Made by a program: the position numbers and the translations under genes
Notes under the pieces: generated by a model
The model's input: only the letters and a program-made list of their open reading frames with translations
Databases searched by the model: none
Told to the model about the DNA's origin: nothing
Source of the DNA: CAZFVY01 sp964522665
Lineage (GTDB): Bacteria > Verrucomicrobiota > Verrucomicrobiia > Limisphaerales > CAZFVY01
Length of the DNA stretch: 56,869 nucleotides
Reading direction: 5' to 3'
Assembly (NCBI GenBank): GCA_964522665.1
Contig: CAZFVY010000037.1
Coordinates: 1 to 56,869, forward strand
Part shown: positions 20,001-27,989 of the stretch, one piece after another
Layout of the letters: each line of letters starts with the position of its first letter
Position numbering within the stretch: the stretch's first letter is position 1

Positions 20001-21696
20001 CATCCGCGCCGGCGCCAGCCTGGAAACGGTCGAGGAAAACCCGCTGCCGGGCGGCGGAGCGATCTACGCGCAGGTGATTAAAACGCCGCTCTTCGACGCG
20101 CACGAAGGGGTGGCCGGAACCCAGGGGATCGTCTGGGACATCACCGATCGGAAACTCGCCGAAGAAGCCTTGCTCCGGGCGGAGCGGGAGTATCGCGAGA
20201 TTTTCGACAATTGCCTCGAAGGCATCTATCGGAGCACGCCGGGCGGCCAGTTCCTCACCGTCAATCCAGCGCTGGCCCGCATGATTGGCTACGCCACACC
20301 CGAGGAAATGATCGCCTCGATCCAGAACATTGGGCGCCAGCTTTACGCGGATCCGGCGGACCAGGCCAAGTTCATTCGGCTCGAGAGTGAGCAAGGCGTC
20401 GTCCGCGCGCTCGAATGCCAGTACGTCCGCAACGGAGGCGCCACCATTTGGGTTTCGCTCAATGGCCGCGGCGTCCGCGATCAAGCCAACGCCGTCCTCT
20501 ACTACGAAGGCACGGTCGAGGATATTACCGAACGCAAGCGGCTCGAGGCCCAATTATTGCGCGTCCAGCGCCTCGACGGCATCGGCACGCTCGCCAGCGG
20601 CATCGCGCACGATCTCAACAACGCGCTCTCCCCGGTCTTGATGGCGGCTCACATGCTCCGCCTGAAGTATCACGACCCCGAAGACATCGACCTGTTGCGC
20701 CTGATGGAAGCCTCCGCGCAACGCGGGGCCGCGATGGTCAGCCAGATTCTTACCTTTGCCCGCGGCAGCAGCAATCAGCGCGTCACCGTCGGATTGCGCT
20801 ACGTGGTGAAAGACCTTCTGGCGATGATGGAACAGACCTTTCCCAAAACCATTCAGATCGAGGATCAAGTGCCCAAGGGAGTGTGGCCGGTCCAGGGCGA
20901 TCCGACCCAACTGCATCAAGTTCTGCTGAATCTCTGCGTCAACGCCCGCGACGCGATGCCAACCGGGGGCAAGCTGACCCTGACCGCCGAACAGATCGTT
21001 TTGGACGAGCGGTCCGCGCGCCTCTGGCCGGAGGCTAAACCGGGTCCGTACACGGTCTTAAGCGTCATCGATACCGGCGCGGGCATGACGCCTGCGATCC
21101 AGGAACGCATTTTCGAGCCGTTCTTCACGACCAAAGAGGCCGGCAAAGGGACCGGCCTTGGCTTGTCCACGGTGCGGGGCATCGTCAAAGGACACCGGGG
21201 TTTCCTCACGCTGGACAGCGCCCCGGGAGCGGGCGCGCATTTTCGCGTTTACCTCCCCGCCCAGCCACCCGCTGACGCCAATGCCGTCCCGGCCCTAAAT
21301 CCTCCTTCCCCCTCCGGTAACGGCGAATGCATCCTCCTGGTGGACGACGAGGCGGCGATCCGCGGCTCGACTCAAACCGTCCTCGAAGCGTTCGGCTACC
21401 ACACTCTCACCGCCAAGAATGGAGCGGAAGCCGTCACCGTTTGCGCCGACCACCTCGACAAAATTCAACTCATGCTCACCGACATGATGATGCCGATCAT
21501 GGGCGGCGCGGCGACGATTCTAGCCGTCCGAAAGGTCAGCCCGGCCATAAAAATCATCGCGATGAGCGGCCTCGGCTTCGAAGCCGACGGCCCCCAACCG
21601 CCGCCGGATGGCGCCGACGCCGTGCTCGCCAAACCGTTTACCGCCGACGCGCTCCTGCGCGCCGTCCGCGCCCAACTTGCCGGCGCGCCCCGGTGA
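17044..21696 (+). CDS. Hybrid sensor histidine kinase with repeated periplasmic domains, three PAS domains and a receiver
   Basis: A 1550-residue membrane sensor. A signal segment lies at about 20-38. Residues about 55-745 hold repeated OB-fold-like modules, each beginning with a motif such as RIEGVVTFSD...LLFIQDATGGI, RLRGVVTYADQ...LLFVQDASGGI or KVRGVVTFQQPG...LYLHGPTGNI. One membrane helix is at about 753-774. Three PAS domains follow (about 795-915, 919-1040, 1045-1165). The dimerisation/phosphoacceptor helix has His1189 in GIAHDLNNALSP. The ATPase domain has the N-box NLCVNARDAMP, DTGAGMT and GKGTGLGLST. A receiver domain at about 1425-1545 carries Asp1480 as phosphoacceptor and a conserved Lys in LAKPFT. 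No separate response regulator or output gene is adjacent. Confidence 0.9.
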   Translation: MIRSGTNGRPARWRDGALSRVALIVALGWLAGETSLPGAAPSTRAASPLDRVEQIRALKPAEAGLRPKARIEGVVTFSDAVNSLLFIQDATGGIRVSLREGQELPVVGELVVAKGRVEPDSARPYLGAAILTRIKAQALPQALPRTIKQILTGSADSQLVEVRGVIRSVTPMPGRTKLELVSEGQRVAVWELGPDPTVAARDRLMDAQVRVRGVSDSRAGGTGLAPAVQLWAAGAGSLVVETAGPANLFALPINSIASLTNELTTPPNRVRIQGTLQGGQGGSFVIRDATGSARVFGASSAALQAGDRLDVAGYVGTNRDPVVIEDAVARPLAAGAPPVSGGGTADALPVLIEASQVRALSAKEAERGYPIRLRGVVTYADQPWTLLFVQDASGGIFVQSKNGDPLPAAGQVIEVTGFSGEGDFAPVVVAAKIRALETGAMPEATEVSFDALMTGRQDSQWVSLTGVIRSVTPDTARLILDISAQGRRIKAYVPGANLAIPSDWVDAKVRVLGACGSLFDAKRRWQGVQLFVPGEAFVQVLEPGAADPYSLPLESIESLLRFDLNERFGHRKKVRGVVTFQQPGHGLYLHGPTGNIYVATEQTDPLRPGDEIEAVGFPSLGSFSPIVEDAVFRRLNSGPAPAPTPRAADSILQSIPDGELIALDGYVLNRLESETEYVLVLQSGATTFNAHLPKPTAAVLSSGLVKGSRAQVTGVCAIVPDDDRTPVSFRVMLRSAADVVVLEHPAWWTWKRTVTALASMGLTILAGAGWVGGLRRQVRVQTEKMRADLLREAALEARFRALVDNATDMVYTHDLAGNLTSLNRAGETILGCARERWHGSNIASFLRPAQQEIARRMMERKRTEGYHTAYELEINTASGGVRVMEISSWLVSRGGELSEIQGIARDITERKRMEDRLRQSEALYLSLVENLPQGIFRKDLAGRFTFANQRFCRLVGLPMERVLGSTDAELYPPPLAEKHREDDRRVIRAGASLETVEENPLPGGGAIYAQVIKTPLFDAHEGVAGTQGIVWDITDRKLAEEALLRAEREYREIFDNCLEGIYRSTPGGQFLTVNPALARMIGYATPEEMIASIQNIGRQLYADPADQAKFIRLESEQGVVRALECQYVRNGGATIWVSLNGRGVRDQANAVLYYEGTVEDITERKRLEAQLLRVQRLDGIGTLASGIAHDLNNALSPVLMAAHMLRLKYHDPEDIDLLRLMEASAQRGAAMVSQILTFARGSSNQRVTVGLRYVVKDLLAMMEQTFPKTIQIEDQVPKGVWPVQGDPTQLHQVLLNLCVNARDAMPTGGKLTLTAEQIVLDERSARLWPEAKPGPYTVLSVIDTGAGMTPAIQERIFEPFFTTKEAGKGTGLGLSTVRGIVKGHRGFLTLDSAPGAGAHFRVYLPAQPPADANAVPALNPPSPSGNGECILLVDDEAAIRGSTQTVLEAFGYHTLTAKNGAEAVTVCADHLDKIQLMLTDMMMPIMGGAATILAVRKVSPAIKIIAMSGLGFEADGPQPPPDGADAVLAKPFTADALLRAVRAQLAGAPR

Positions 21697-21714
21697 AGCG
21701 CCCAAAGGCGCGTC

Positions 21715-21987
21715 TCAGTTCATCGCTCGATTGATCAACGCAAGTCCAATCAGGAGAAGCGTCATCAGCGATACCAGCGTGCCGACTACCGCCAGGATCA
21801 GCCCCCGGCGAAGATACGGTTGCGCCGCATTCCATTCGCCCTGGGACTCAAGCTGGACCCGGGAACGCGCTCGAACCGCGGCGACGGCGAATGGCAATCC
21901 CAGCACGGGAACCAAACCCGCCAACGCGAGATAAAAGCAGCCGAGCGACTGCTTCAACATGCGGATTTTCTCGGCGGGCGTTTGCAT
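21715..21987 (-). CDS. Small two-helix membrane protein
   Basis: A 90-residue protein starting at the ATG complementary to 21985-21987 (MQTPAEKIRM), which lies just after the stop of the preceding gene at 21992; a longer start at 22035 would overlap it. Two hydrophobic helices are visible (LGCFYLALAGLVPVLGLPFAV and LILAVVGTLVSLMTLLLIGLAL), separated by a charged cytoplasmic or periplasmic loop. It is the last gene of the pseudopilin operon. The function is not recognised; the layout resembles DUF4190-like proteins. Confidence 0.65.
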   Translation of the reverse strand: MQTPAEKIRMLKQSLGCFYLALAGLVPVLGLPFAVAAVRARSRVQLESQGEWNAAQPYLRRGLILAVVGTLVSLMTLLLIGLALINRAMN

Positions 21988-21991
21988 AAGT

Positions 21992-22225
21992 TCAGTGGCG
22001 CTTCCGAAGTGGGCCGGCCTCGGCCGGAACGCCATTCGTAAGCGCCGGATACAACTTCAGTTGCCGCGTCTCGACGAGCTTCACTTCGCGCTTAAGTTGG
22101 CGCAGGACCAGGCTGTTCGCCACGATGAACACCGCCATCAGACTTAATAAAACGAGCACGATCAACGCGGCGGAGCCATTCTCGTGGGGCGGCGGCGCGT
22201 CCGCTTTCAATCGCTGGAGATTCAT
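21992..22225 (-). CDS. Short pseudopilin-like membrane protein (GspK/PilX-like N-terminus)
   Basis: A 77-residue protein with a prepilin-like N-terminal segment: HENGSAALIVLVLLSLMAVF, in which Gly precedes a hydrophobic helix and the usual Glu at +5 is missing, as in GspK. The rest is a short charged region. It overlaps the upstream PilW/GspJ-like gene by four bases. At 77 residues it is far shorter than full GspK or PilX, so it may be a truncated minor pseudopilin or an assembly factor. Confidence 0.6.
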   Translation of the reverse strand: MNLQRLKADAPPPHENGSAALIVLVLLSLMAVFIVANSLVLRQLKREVKLVETRQLKLYPALTNGVPAEAGPLRKRH

Positions 22226-22839
22226 TGAGCAACCTCCCTGGGCGCCACCGCGCGAAAGGAATACCGCGGCGTGATCACGGGACGCTTTTGGCGCGCGGCC
22301 AGTTCAACGCTCCACGACCAGGAGCGAACTTGTTGTCGCAGTTCTGCCTGCATGTGGGATGATTTAACCGCCGGCAACAGCTTGAGCCAGGGAGCGTCGT
22401 CGCGCGCGCGCCGCAGCACCGCCCCGTCGATGAAGAGATAGACGACTTCTCCCTGCGCTTGCGGGATGCGCAACGCCTGCGCCACGCCGGTTTCCCCCGC
22501 GTCGATCGACAGCGGCCCGGTCGCCCGACGCACGTCCGCGCGCCACCGTTCCCCCGCTTCCAGCGCGCTCGCGATGTCACCGGCTCCGTGCGCGAGGTTG
22601 CGCGAGTAACTCAAGCTCCGGTAAAACGCCGCAAACGCCAGCCCAACGACCAGAAACCAAACCACGATGTAAACCATGCAGTCGATCAGCATGAGTCCCC
22701 GCTGCCGCGCGCGACCGGAGACCAACGACTGGCCGCCCCGCCCCGCCCAATCGCCGCCTTTAATGCGCAGTCCCACGCAAGGACCGGGGCTCGTCGTCCA
22801 GTTCCGGTTCGTTTTCATGGGCTTGAATCCTCCGTTCAT
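22222..22839 (-). CDS. Minor pseudopilin-like protein (GspJ/PilW-like)
   Basis: A 205-residue protein. After a leader of about 49 residues comes RQRGLMLIDCMVYIVVWFLV, a prepilin peptidase site (G|L) followed by a hydrophobic helix. Asp sits at the +5 position instead of the usual Glu. The long leader is atypical; a later in-frame start is possible. The C-terminal domain (about 85-205) has a beta-rich GspJ/PilW-like composition. It overlaps its neighbours by four bases on both sides (ATGA type), which shows one operon with the GspF genes. Confidence 0.65.
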   Translation of the reverse strand: MNGGFKPMKTNRNWTTSPGPCVGLRIKGGDWAGRGGQSLVSGRARQRGLMLIDCMVYIVVWFLVVGLAFAAFYRSLSYSRNLAHGAGDIASALEAGERWRADVRRATGPLSIDAGETGVAQALRIPQAQGEVVYLFIDGAVLRRARDDAPWLKLLPAVKSSHMQAELRQQVRSWSWSVELAARQKRPVITPRYSFRAVAPREVAQ

Positions 22840-23222
22840 GGCAAGGCCGCCTCGCGGATGACTTTGCCGCCTCGATCACGACGGTCGGGCACCCATTCCA
22901 AACGCATCCGGCCATTGCCGAGCGTCAGCAGAAATTGTCCCGGCGGCAGGCTTTTCGCCGCCTCCCCACGCGCGGGATAGGAATGGGAGCCCGGCGCAAA
23001 CGCCCGCCATTCACCGGCGCGCAGGGCTTCCATCTCGCCATCGACGATCTCCATCGCCACCGCTTGGTAGTAGTAGGCGCGCGCGAGCTTTTGTTCGCGC
23101 ACGACCGAAAACGCGACCGGCAACATCGCGAGCGAGATCACGCTCATCGCGACGACCAACTCGACAAGCAATGATCCGGCCCGCCACGGGAGCCGGCGCC
23201 GTTGACCACCCCGAATTACCAC
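22836..23222 (-). CDS. Minor pseudopilin-like protein (GspI/PilV-like)
   Basis: A 128-residue protein with a short basic leader ending in WRAG, then SLLVELVVAMSVISLAMLPV. The G|S junction with Glu at +5 (SLLVE) is the canonical type IV prepilin signal. The remainder is short and fits GspI/PilV minor pseudopilins that prime pilus or pseudopilus assembly. It overlaps the downstream pseudopilin gene by four bases and the upstream GspF gene by seven. Confidence 0.75.
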   Translation of the reverse strand: MVIRGGQRRRLPWRAGSLLVELVVAMSVISLAMLPVAFSVVREQKLARAYYYQAVAMEIVDGEMEALRAGEWRAFAPGSHSYPARGEAAKSLPPGQFLLTLGNGRMRLEWVPDRRDRGGKVIREAALP

Positions 23223-24358
23223 AACACCCCCGCCTCGATGATCGATATCAGTACTTGAAATACGCCCACGACCACCACCGCGACCAGGACGCCATTAAAG
23301 ATGATCAACCCGGTACTGATGAGTTGGGCGGCGGCCTGCTCCTGCTGAAAAGCCTGCGCGTCCAAGGCCTCGTGCCAGCCGCCCAAGGCCGCCAGAAAGC
23401 CGCCCGGCCCCGCCGCCGCGTTGGCCAGCCGCCAGCGAAATTCCCCGCTCGCGTCGAGACGTTGCAACGCTTGCGACAGACGGGCGCCGCCACGCAAATC
23501 CGCCACGGCGACTTCCGCCTGCCGTCGGAACACCTGGTTCGCGGCCGTCTCCGCGGCCAGGGTGATCGCTTGCGATTCGCTCGTGCCCGCGTCAAGCAGC
23601 GCCGCGAGCGTCGCGGAAAAATCGCGCTGCATCCGCTTCCGTTTCCACGGCAACGCGATCGTCAGGCCAGGAACCAATCCCGGCGCCACCGCTCCGATCC
23701 AGCGCTCCAGCCGCGCGCCGCCAAGGTAGAGCGCCGCGCCACCGTAAAAAACAGCCAGAAGCAGGGCCTGGCTCGCGATCAACGCCACTCGGTGCGCCGT
23801 CAACCACGGCAGAATGCCGCTTAATTGGACCTCCATGTCGCCGGTGAGGAACTTCAATTGCGGAAAAACATAGATCTCCAGGAGCGAAACGATCACGATC
23901 CATACGGGGGATATGATTAAAACCAGCAGCATCACATAATTCTGCGCTTTGAGCGATTGCGCCGGCCCATCCCGGAGCCGGCGGCGGCAGGCCGGCAAAA
24001 TCACGTCGAGACGACCGGTGGCGCAGCCGGCGGCGATCATGGCCAGGAGTTGCGGCGGAAGCAGCCCCGAAACCCGCTCCCCCGCCTGCGCCAGCGTCAG
24101 GCCGCTCTCGATGTATGCCGCTAAGAGATGAAATCCGACCCCCGGCGAGCGGTCTCGCGCTTGCGCGGCGCCGACGATCGTCTGTTCCGGGCTGTGGCCC
24201 GCCCGCAATCCGGTTTCCAAAAGATCGAGGAAGAATCGCGACCGCTCCTGCCGGCGCAACGGCAAGCTGAGAATGAAGCTGGCCGGAAAGAAGATCACCG
24301 CGGCCAAACCGGCGCAGATCACCAGCCAAAGCAGCGAGACATAGACCGAAGGATTCAT
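23216..24358 (-). CDS. GspF/PilC-like inner-membrane platform protein (copy 1)
   Basis: A 380-residue protein of the type II secretion/type IV pilus F family. It has an N-terminal hydrophobic segment (about 7-35), then two GspF repeats with LLETGLRAGHSPEQTI and LAALLDAGTSESQAITLA, each ending in long hydrophobic helices (about 145-172, 190-215 and 345-375). The FLxxLxxxLxAG-type motifs are the family hallmark. GspF anchors the ATPase to the pseudopilus machinery in the inner membrane. A second, diverged GspF gene lies directly upstream with a four-base gap, so the two probably form a heteromeric platform; only one ATPase gene is present. Confidence 0.8.
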   Translation of the reverse strand: MNPSVYVSLLWLVICAGLAAVIFFPASFILSLPLRRQERSRFFLDLLETGLRAGHSPEQTIVGAAQARDRSPGVGFHLLAAYIESGLTLAQAGERVSGLLPPQLLAMIAAGCATGRLDVILPACRRRLRDGPAQSLKAQNYVMLLVLIISPVWIVIVSLLEIYVFPQLKFLTGDMEVQLSGILPWLTAHRVALIASQALLLAVFYGGAALYLGGARLERWIGAVAPGLVPGLTIALPWKRKRMQRDFSATLAALLDAGTSESQAITLAAETAANQVFRRQAEVAVADLRGGARLSQALQRLDASGEFRWRLANAAAGPGGFLAALGGWHEALDAQAFQQEQAAAQLISTGLIIFNGVLVAVVVVGVFQVLISIIEAGVLW

Positions 24359-24362
24359 ACGC

Positions 24363-25391
24363 TCACGTTCCGAGTCGGTTCAGTACGAGGCCCATCAGCC
24401 GGGCGATGGGAAAAATTTGCACCACGATCATCAACCCCAGCGCCAGCACGGCCGCCGGCAGCGCCCCGTAAAGCATCATTTCAACGCGATGCGCCGAGCG
24501 GGCCTGATAGATCTCGGCCGCGCGGCCGAATCCCGTCGCCAAATCCTCCCCTGACTGCGCCACCAGCCACACAAATAGCGGCGGAACTACCGCGCCGCCC
24601 GCGGCCAGCTCGGCGAACTTGCCATGTCCCGCCGCCAACCGCTCGCGCCACCGTCGCACGTCACCGCCCACGCGGCTGTCGCCTTCCAATTCCTGCATCA
24701 TTTCCAGCGCCTTGTTCAATTCCCCGCCTCGCCCGAGCATCAATCGCATCGCCGAGGCGAAGCGGGCCAACCCCGCTTCGCGAAACGCGGGAATCCGCCA
24801 GCCCAGCCACTCGCGTCCCCGGGCCGAGCAAAGGGTCACCGCGAGCGCCGTCATCACGAGCGCCAGGCCCGCCACCGGCGCCCACATCGCGGCCAACAGG
24901 CCGGCCGGAACCAGTTCCGGAGCGCTGGAATATCCGGAGGGAATGGCGATCACGTTCACAAAATCACCCGGCGCCCCGTCCGCTAGAATCGTCCCCAACA
25001 AAGTGGAGCCAAGCCAACTCAGGAAGACCAGCAACGCCAGGCTCGACGCTAAAACGATGGCGGGATAAACCATCACCCCCTTGAGCCGAGTCCAGATGTT
25101 GTCCCATCTCCGATAATGGTCCGCGAGCATGGTTAACATCTCAGGCAGGTCATTACCCGCCACGCCCACCGCGACCATCTTGACGTAAAACGGCGGCAGC
25201 TTGCGCGCGGCCAACGCGGACGCCAGCGGCTTGCCCTGAGCCAAGTCGGACTCCAGCCCTTCGAATTCAACGCGCAACTGCCCGCGCTGCATCGTCGCGC
25301 ACAATTGCCGCAGCGCGCCCTCGAGCGGGATGCCGGTCTTAAGCATCCCGGCCAACTGCTCGTTCACAAACGCAAATTCATCCCATTTCAT
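24363..25391 (-). CDS. GspF/PilC-like inner-membrane platform protein (copy 2)
   Basis: The start at 25391 (MKWDEFAFVNEQLAGMLKTG) was chosen because the open frame upstream of it is not protein-like; this gives 342 residues. The first repeat starts with FAFVNEQLAGMLKTGIPLEGAL, a classic GspF opening, and the middle has VMVYPAIVLASSLALLVFL and a second repeat at FASAMRLMLGRGGELNKALEMM. Three hydrophobic stretches are visible (about 125-150, 205-230, 315-335). Its first repeat is nearer the standard GspF sequence than that of copy 1. It lies 55 bases downstream of the ATPase gene. Confidence 0.82.
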   Translation of the reverse strand: MKWDEFAFVNEQLAGMLKTGIPLEGALRQLCATMQRGQLRVEFEGLESDLAQGKPLASALAARKLPPFYVKMVAVGVAGNDLPEMLTMLADHYRRWDNIWTRLKGVMVYPAIVLASSLALLVFLSWLGSTLLGTILADGAPGDFVNVIAIPSGYSSAPELVPAGLLAAMWAPVAGLALVMTALAVTLCSARGREWLGWRIPAFREAGLARFASAMRLMLGRGGELNKALEMMQELEGDSRVGGDVRRWRERLAAGHGKFAELAAGGAVVPPLFVWLVAQSGEDLATGFGRAAEIYQARSAHRVEMMLYGALPAAVLALGLMIVVQIFPIARLMGLVLNRLGT

Positions 25392-25446
25392 TCGTCGTTC
25401 CTCATGGCCCGCGCCGTCGCGACCATCGTCCATCGTTCGACCGCGC

Positions 25447-26595
25447 TCAGGGCGACAGCGCCCGTCCGCATTCCTTTTCATCAGACAGGCCGCGCTCCAA
25501 AAGGTCACGCGCCGCCGCCGCCAGGGTTTGGGCGGGCCGCACGGCGCCCGGTCCTTCCACGCGAATTCGCTGCCGCAACGCGTCATCCACCCGCAGCCAC
25601 TCGACGGCCGGGACGCGCCCACGGTAACCCGCGCCCAGGCACTCCGCGCAGCCCGAGCCGCCGCACGCCGCGCAAGGCCGGCGGACCAGCCGTTGGTTCA
25701 GAATCAATTCGGTCGCCGACACCACAGCGTAATGATCCGGGCACATCACCAAAAGCCGTTCGAACACCCCCTGGCAAGAGCCGGCGTGCAACGTGGAAAT
25801 CACCAAATGCCCCGTCAGCGCCGCGCGCACCGTGACGTTCGCCGTCTCTTCGTCGCGAATCTCCCCGATCACCAGAACCTGCGGATCTTGCCGCAATAAA
25901 TGCCGCGCCGCGCGGGCGAAACTCAGGCCCCGCGCGTCGTTCACCTCCGTCTGCATGATCCCGGGAATAATCTGCTCGACCGGGTCTTCGATCGTGATCA
26001 CATGCCGCCCGCCCTGCTCGGCCAACTGCCGCAAACAGGCGTAAATCGTCGTCGTCTTGCCGCTGCCGACCGGCCCCGTCAACAACAGCAGCCCGGAATT
26101 CTGCCGCAGGAACCGTTCGACCTCCGCGCCGACCGACGGTGGCAATCCAAGTTCTCCCAGCGGTTTGACGGCCGTCTGCTGAAACAGCCGCAGCACGATC
26201 TTCTCACCGATCACCGCCGGATAAGTCGCCACCCGCACGTCGCTCTGCGCGCCGATCTCGGCCTTGTCGATGCGGCCGTCCTGGGGCAGCGAGTCTTGAT
26301 AGGTCTTAAGGCGGGCCAGAAACTTGATCCGGCCAAAGAGCCGCTCCGCCAACTCCCGCTCCAACCCCGGCGCCGCCGTCATCACTCCATCCAGGCGAAA
26401 GGCGATTTCCGCCCCCCTCTCGCTCATTTGCAGGTGAATGTCGCTGGCGCCCGCCGCCTCCGCCCGTCGAATCAAATCGACCAACGCCGCCGGCGCTGAT
26501 TCCAACGTGGACGCCGCCCCGCCCGCTTCAGAGTCGAGCGCGCCGCCACCGGAATTTGGACGGCCATTTCGGTTTGAGACCAGATTGGTTTTCAT
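25447..26595 (-). CDS. GspE/PilB/PilT-family secretion ATPase
   Basis: A 382-residue hexameric ATPase. It has ASDIHLQ of the N2 domain, Walker A TGPVGSGKTTT, the Asp box VITIEDPVEQ, Walker B VLVIGEIRDEETA, and the His box LTGHLVISTLHAG. Near the C-terminus a four-cysteine cluster, CAACGGSGCAEC, matches the zinc-binding C-domain of GspE/PilB. The usual N-terminal N1 domain of GspE/PilB is missing, making it close to PilT length. It is the first gene of the operon and should power the pseudopilus-like machine; export or retraction cannot be told apart. Confidence 0.87.
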   Translation of the reverse strand: MKTNLVSNRNGRPNSGGGALDSEAGGAASTLESAPAALVDLIRRAEAAGASDIHLQMSERGAEIAFRLDGVMTAAPGLERELAERLFGRIKFLARLKTYQDSLPQDGRIDKAEIGAQSDVRVATYPAVIGEKIVLRLFQQTAVKPLGELGLPPSVGAEVERFLRQNSGLLLLTGPVGSGKTTTIYACLRQLAEQGGRHVITIEDPVEQIIPGIMQTEVNDARGLSFARAARHLLRQDPQVLVIGEIRDEETANVTVRAALTGHLVISTLHAGSCQGVFERLLVMCPDHYAVVSATELILNQRLVRRPCAACGGSGCAECLGAGYRGRVPAVEWLRVDDALRQRIRVEGPGAVRPAQTLAAAARDLLERGLSDEKECGRALSP

Positions 26596-26726
26596 TACCA
26601 GTGAATACCGCTCGTTGCGACCGGCGTACCGGAAGGCACGACCACATCTCGCAGCTGAGGTATTCCTGGTTTGGACCGGACTCGCTTACATTCGTCACGC
26701 TTCGGACGGAAAATGGCGATCAGAAC

Positions 26727-26794
26727 CGCCAGCGTAGTGTCTCACGAATAACTGGCCGCGAATGACCAGCTATTTATGAGACACTACACTGGCG
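26727..26794. repeat. 68-bp imperfect palindrome
   Basis: Two 18-base arms (26727-26744 and 26777-26794) pair with one mismatch, and a nested pair of 8-base arms (26748-26755 and 26766-26773) pairs with one mismatch around a 10-base loop. The arms contain gtagtgtctca and tgagacactac. No T tract follows, so it is not a simple terminator. It lies between the ATPase gene start and the lipoprotein stop, and may be a miniature inverted-repeat element, a solo transposon end pair, or a structured leader. Confidence 0.8.
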
Positions 26795-26847
26795 ATTGCG
26801 CTTGAATTAAGCGCTGAAAAGTTCTGAACGCATTGAGAGGAAATCAC

Positions 26848-27375
26848 CTATTTCAGCGTCTGGCCGTTCGTCACGCCGGTGCGCCAGCCGAGAATCTGAC
26901 CGTTGGGCAGTCGGGCCAGATTGTCTCCGGCGCCGGAATCGAGCCTCTTAGGCGCGCCGCCGTCGAGATAAACCATGGTTGTCTCGCGCGGCTCGATATT
27001 CACCGGAACCTCGACCCGTCCATAATCCTCCGAGTCAGCCAGGACCTCGTAGCTTCCCGCCGGGAGCGAGACCCGCGCCGGGTTTTCGTCCGCGCGGCCC
27101 AGGTGATTCCGAATCCATTCCAACCGGCCATTCGGGTAACGCAACCAGTAGTCGGTATGCGGACGGAAGACGGTGGTATTATCCGCGTGGTGTTCCTCCG
27201 TGGCGGAATAGACGCGCAAATAGCCACGACCGAGATTTGTGGTTTTCGCGGGCGCGGCGCCGACCGGTTCAGTCCGGAGCGGCGCCGTGCCGCACGCGGA
27301 GAGAAACCCCGCCAGAATCAGGGCCGTCCCGCCCGCGTAAATCCGGGCGCGCGTAAAACGAACAATCGTTTTCAT
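26848..27375 (-). CDS. Predicted lipoprotein
   Basis: A 175-residue protein from the ATG at 27375, which has an AAAGG ribosome site just upstream; the open frame reaches further but without protein character. The N-terminus is basic, then hydrophobic, with a lipobox LAGFLSAC, so it should be lipid-anchored after signal peptidase II cleavage. The mature part has YLRVYSATEEHHADNTTVFRPHTDYWL and a repeated pattern of beta-strand-like segments (SYEVLADSEDYGRVEVPVNI), suggesting a small beta-sandwich. No family was recognised. Confidence 0.7.
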   Translation of the reverse strand: MKTIVRFTRARIYAGGTALILAGFLSACGTAPLRTEPVGAAPAKTTNLGRGYLRVYSATEEHHADNTTVFRPHTDYWLRYPNGRLEWIRNHLGRADENPARVSLPAGSYEVLADSEDYGRVEVPVNIEPRETTMVYLDGGAPKRLDSGAGDNLARLPNGQILGWRTGVTNGQTLK

Positions 27376-27989
27376 ATGACCTTTCCACGGTCGGCCGCAA
27401 GTCAGCGCGCGGCCAGAGACCGCTCTTGTGTTGCTAGACACCAATACTATACACCAAATCTATGCGGCTCGTGGGCGCGGCAACGACGGCGGAACGAGGC
27501 GGCCTCCGACCGTAACTTCCCCGATCACGGTCCGGCGCAGACTAATCTCAAGCCTCCTTGATCCGGTCCACCACCAGGGCGGAGGCCCGCCCCGTTCCGC
27601 CGCTTGCCAAAGCGCTTCGTCCGCCCGCGGCGTAATGGATCGGCCGGTAGCGACGAACGCCATCCAGGTCGAAGGAGCCGCGAACTCGACCGCCAGGGTC
27701 ATTCGCCCGCGTGCGGCCGCGCCGCCCGCCGCCGCTTCAACCGATCCCCCGGCGCTGGCCGGCCCCCGAAGCATTGTTCGTGTCCTCATCTATTAATAAC
27801 TAGACGCGAACCACATTAACGACGGATGAATCCCGCATTAAAACCGCCCCTTTCCCGCCTTGACCGGCGTTTGGACAATGCGCGTGGGTTTTGCGAAGCC
27901 TCGACCCGCGCCACTTCCGTAAAATCCGTGCGCCCAATCTGGCCTTTACCCTTTAGCTTCGCGGCCCGTAGCGCCAGAATCGCGGGGTT
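27376..27989. other. Long intergenic region with a doubtful small open frame
   Basis: About 614 bases between divergent genes. A minus-strand open frame at 27460-27789 (109 residues, Trp- and Arg-rich) and an overlapping plus-strand one lack a ribosome site and a known family, and neither is called as a gene. An AT-rich patch at about 27430-27465 may be a promoter for the lipoprotein. Confidence 0.4.

Noticed and set aside
27460..27789. Small open frame in the gap before the cyclase
   Set aside because: No ribosome site, an equally long frame on the other strand, and no family; left as doubtful.
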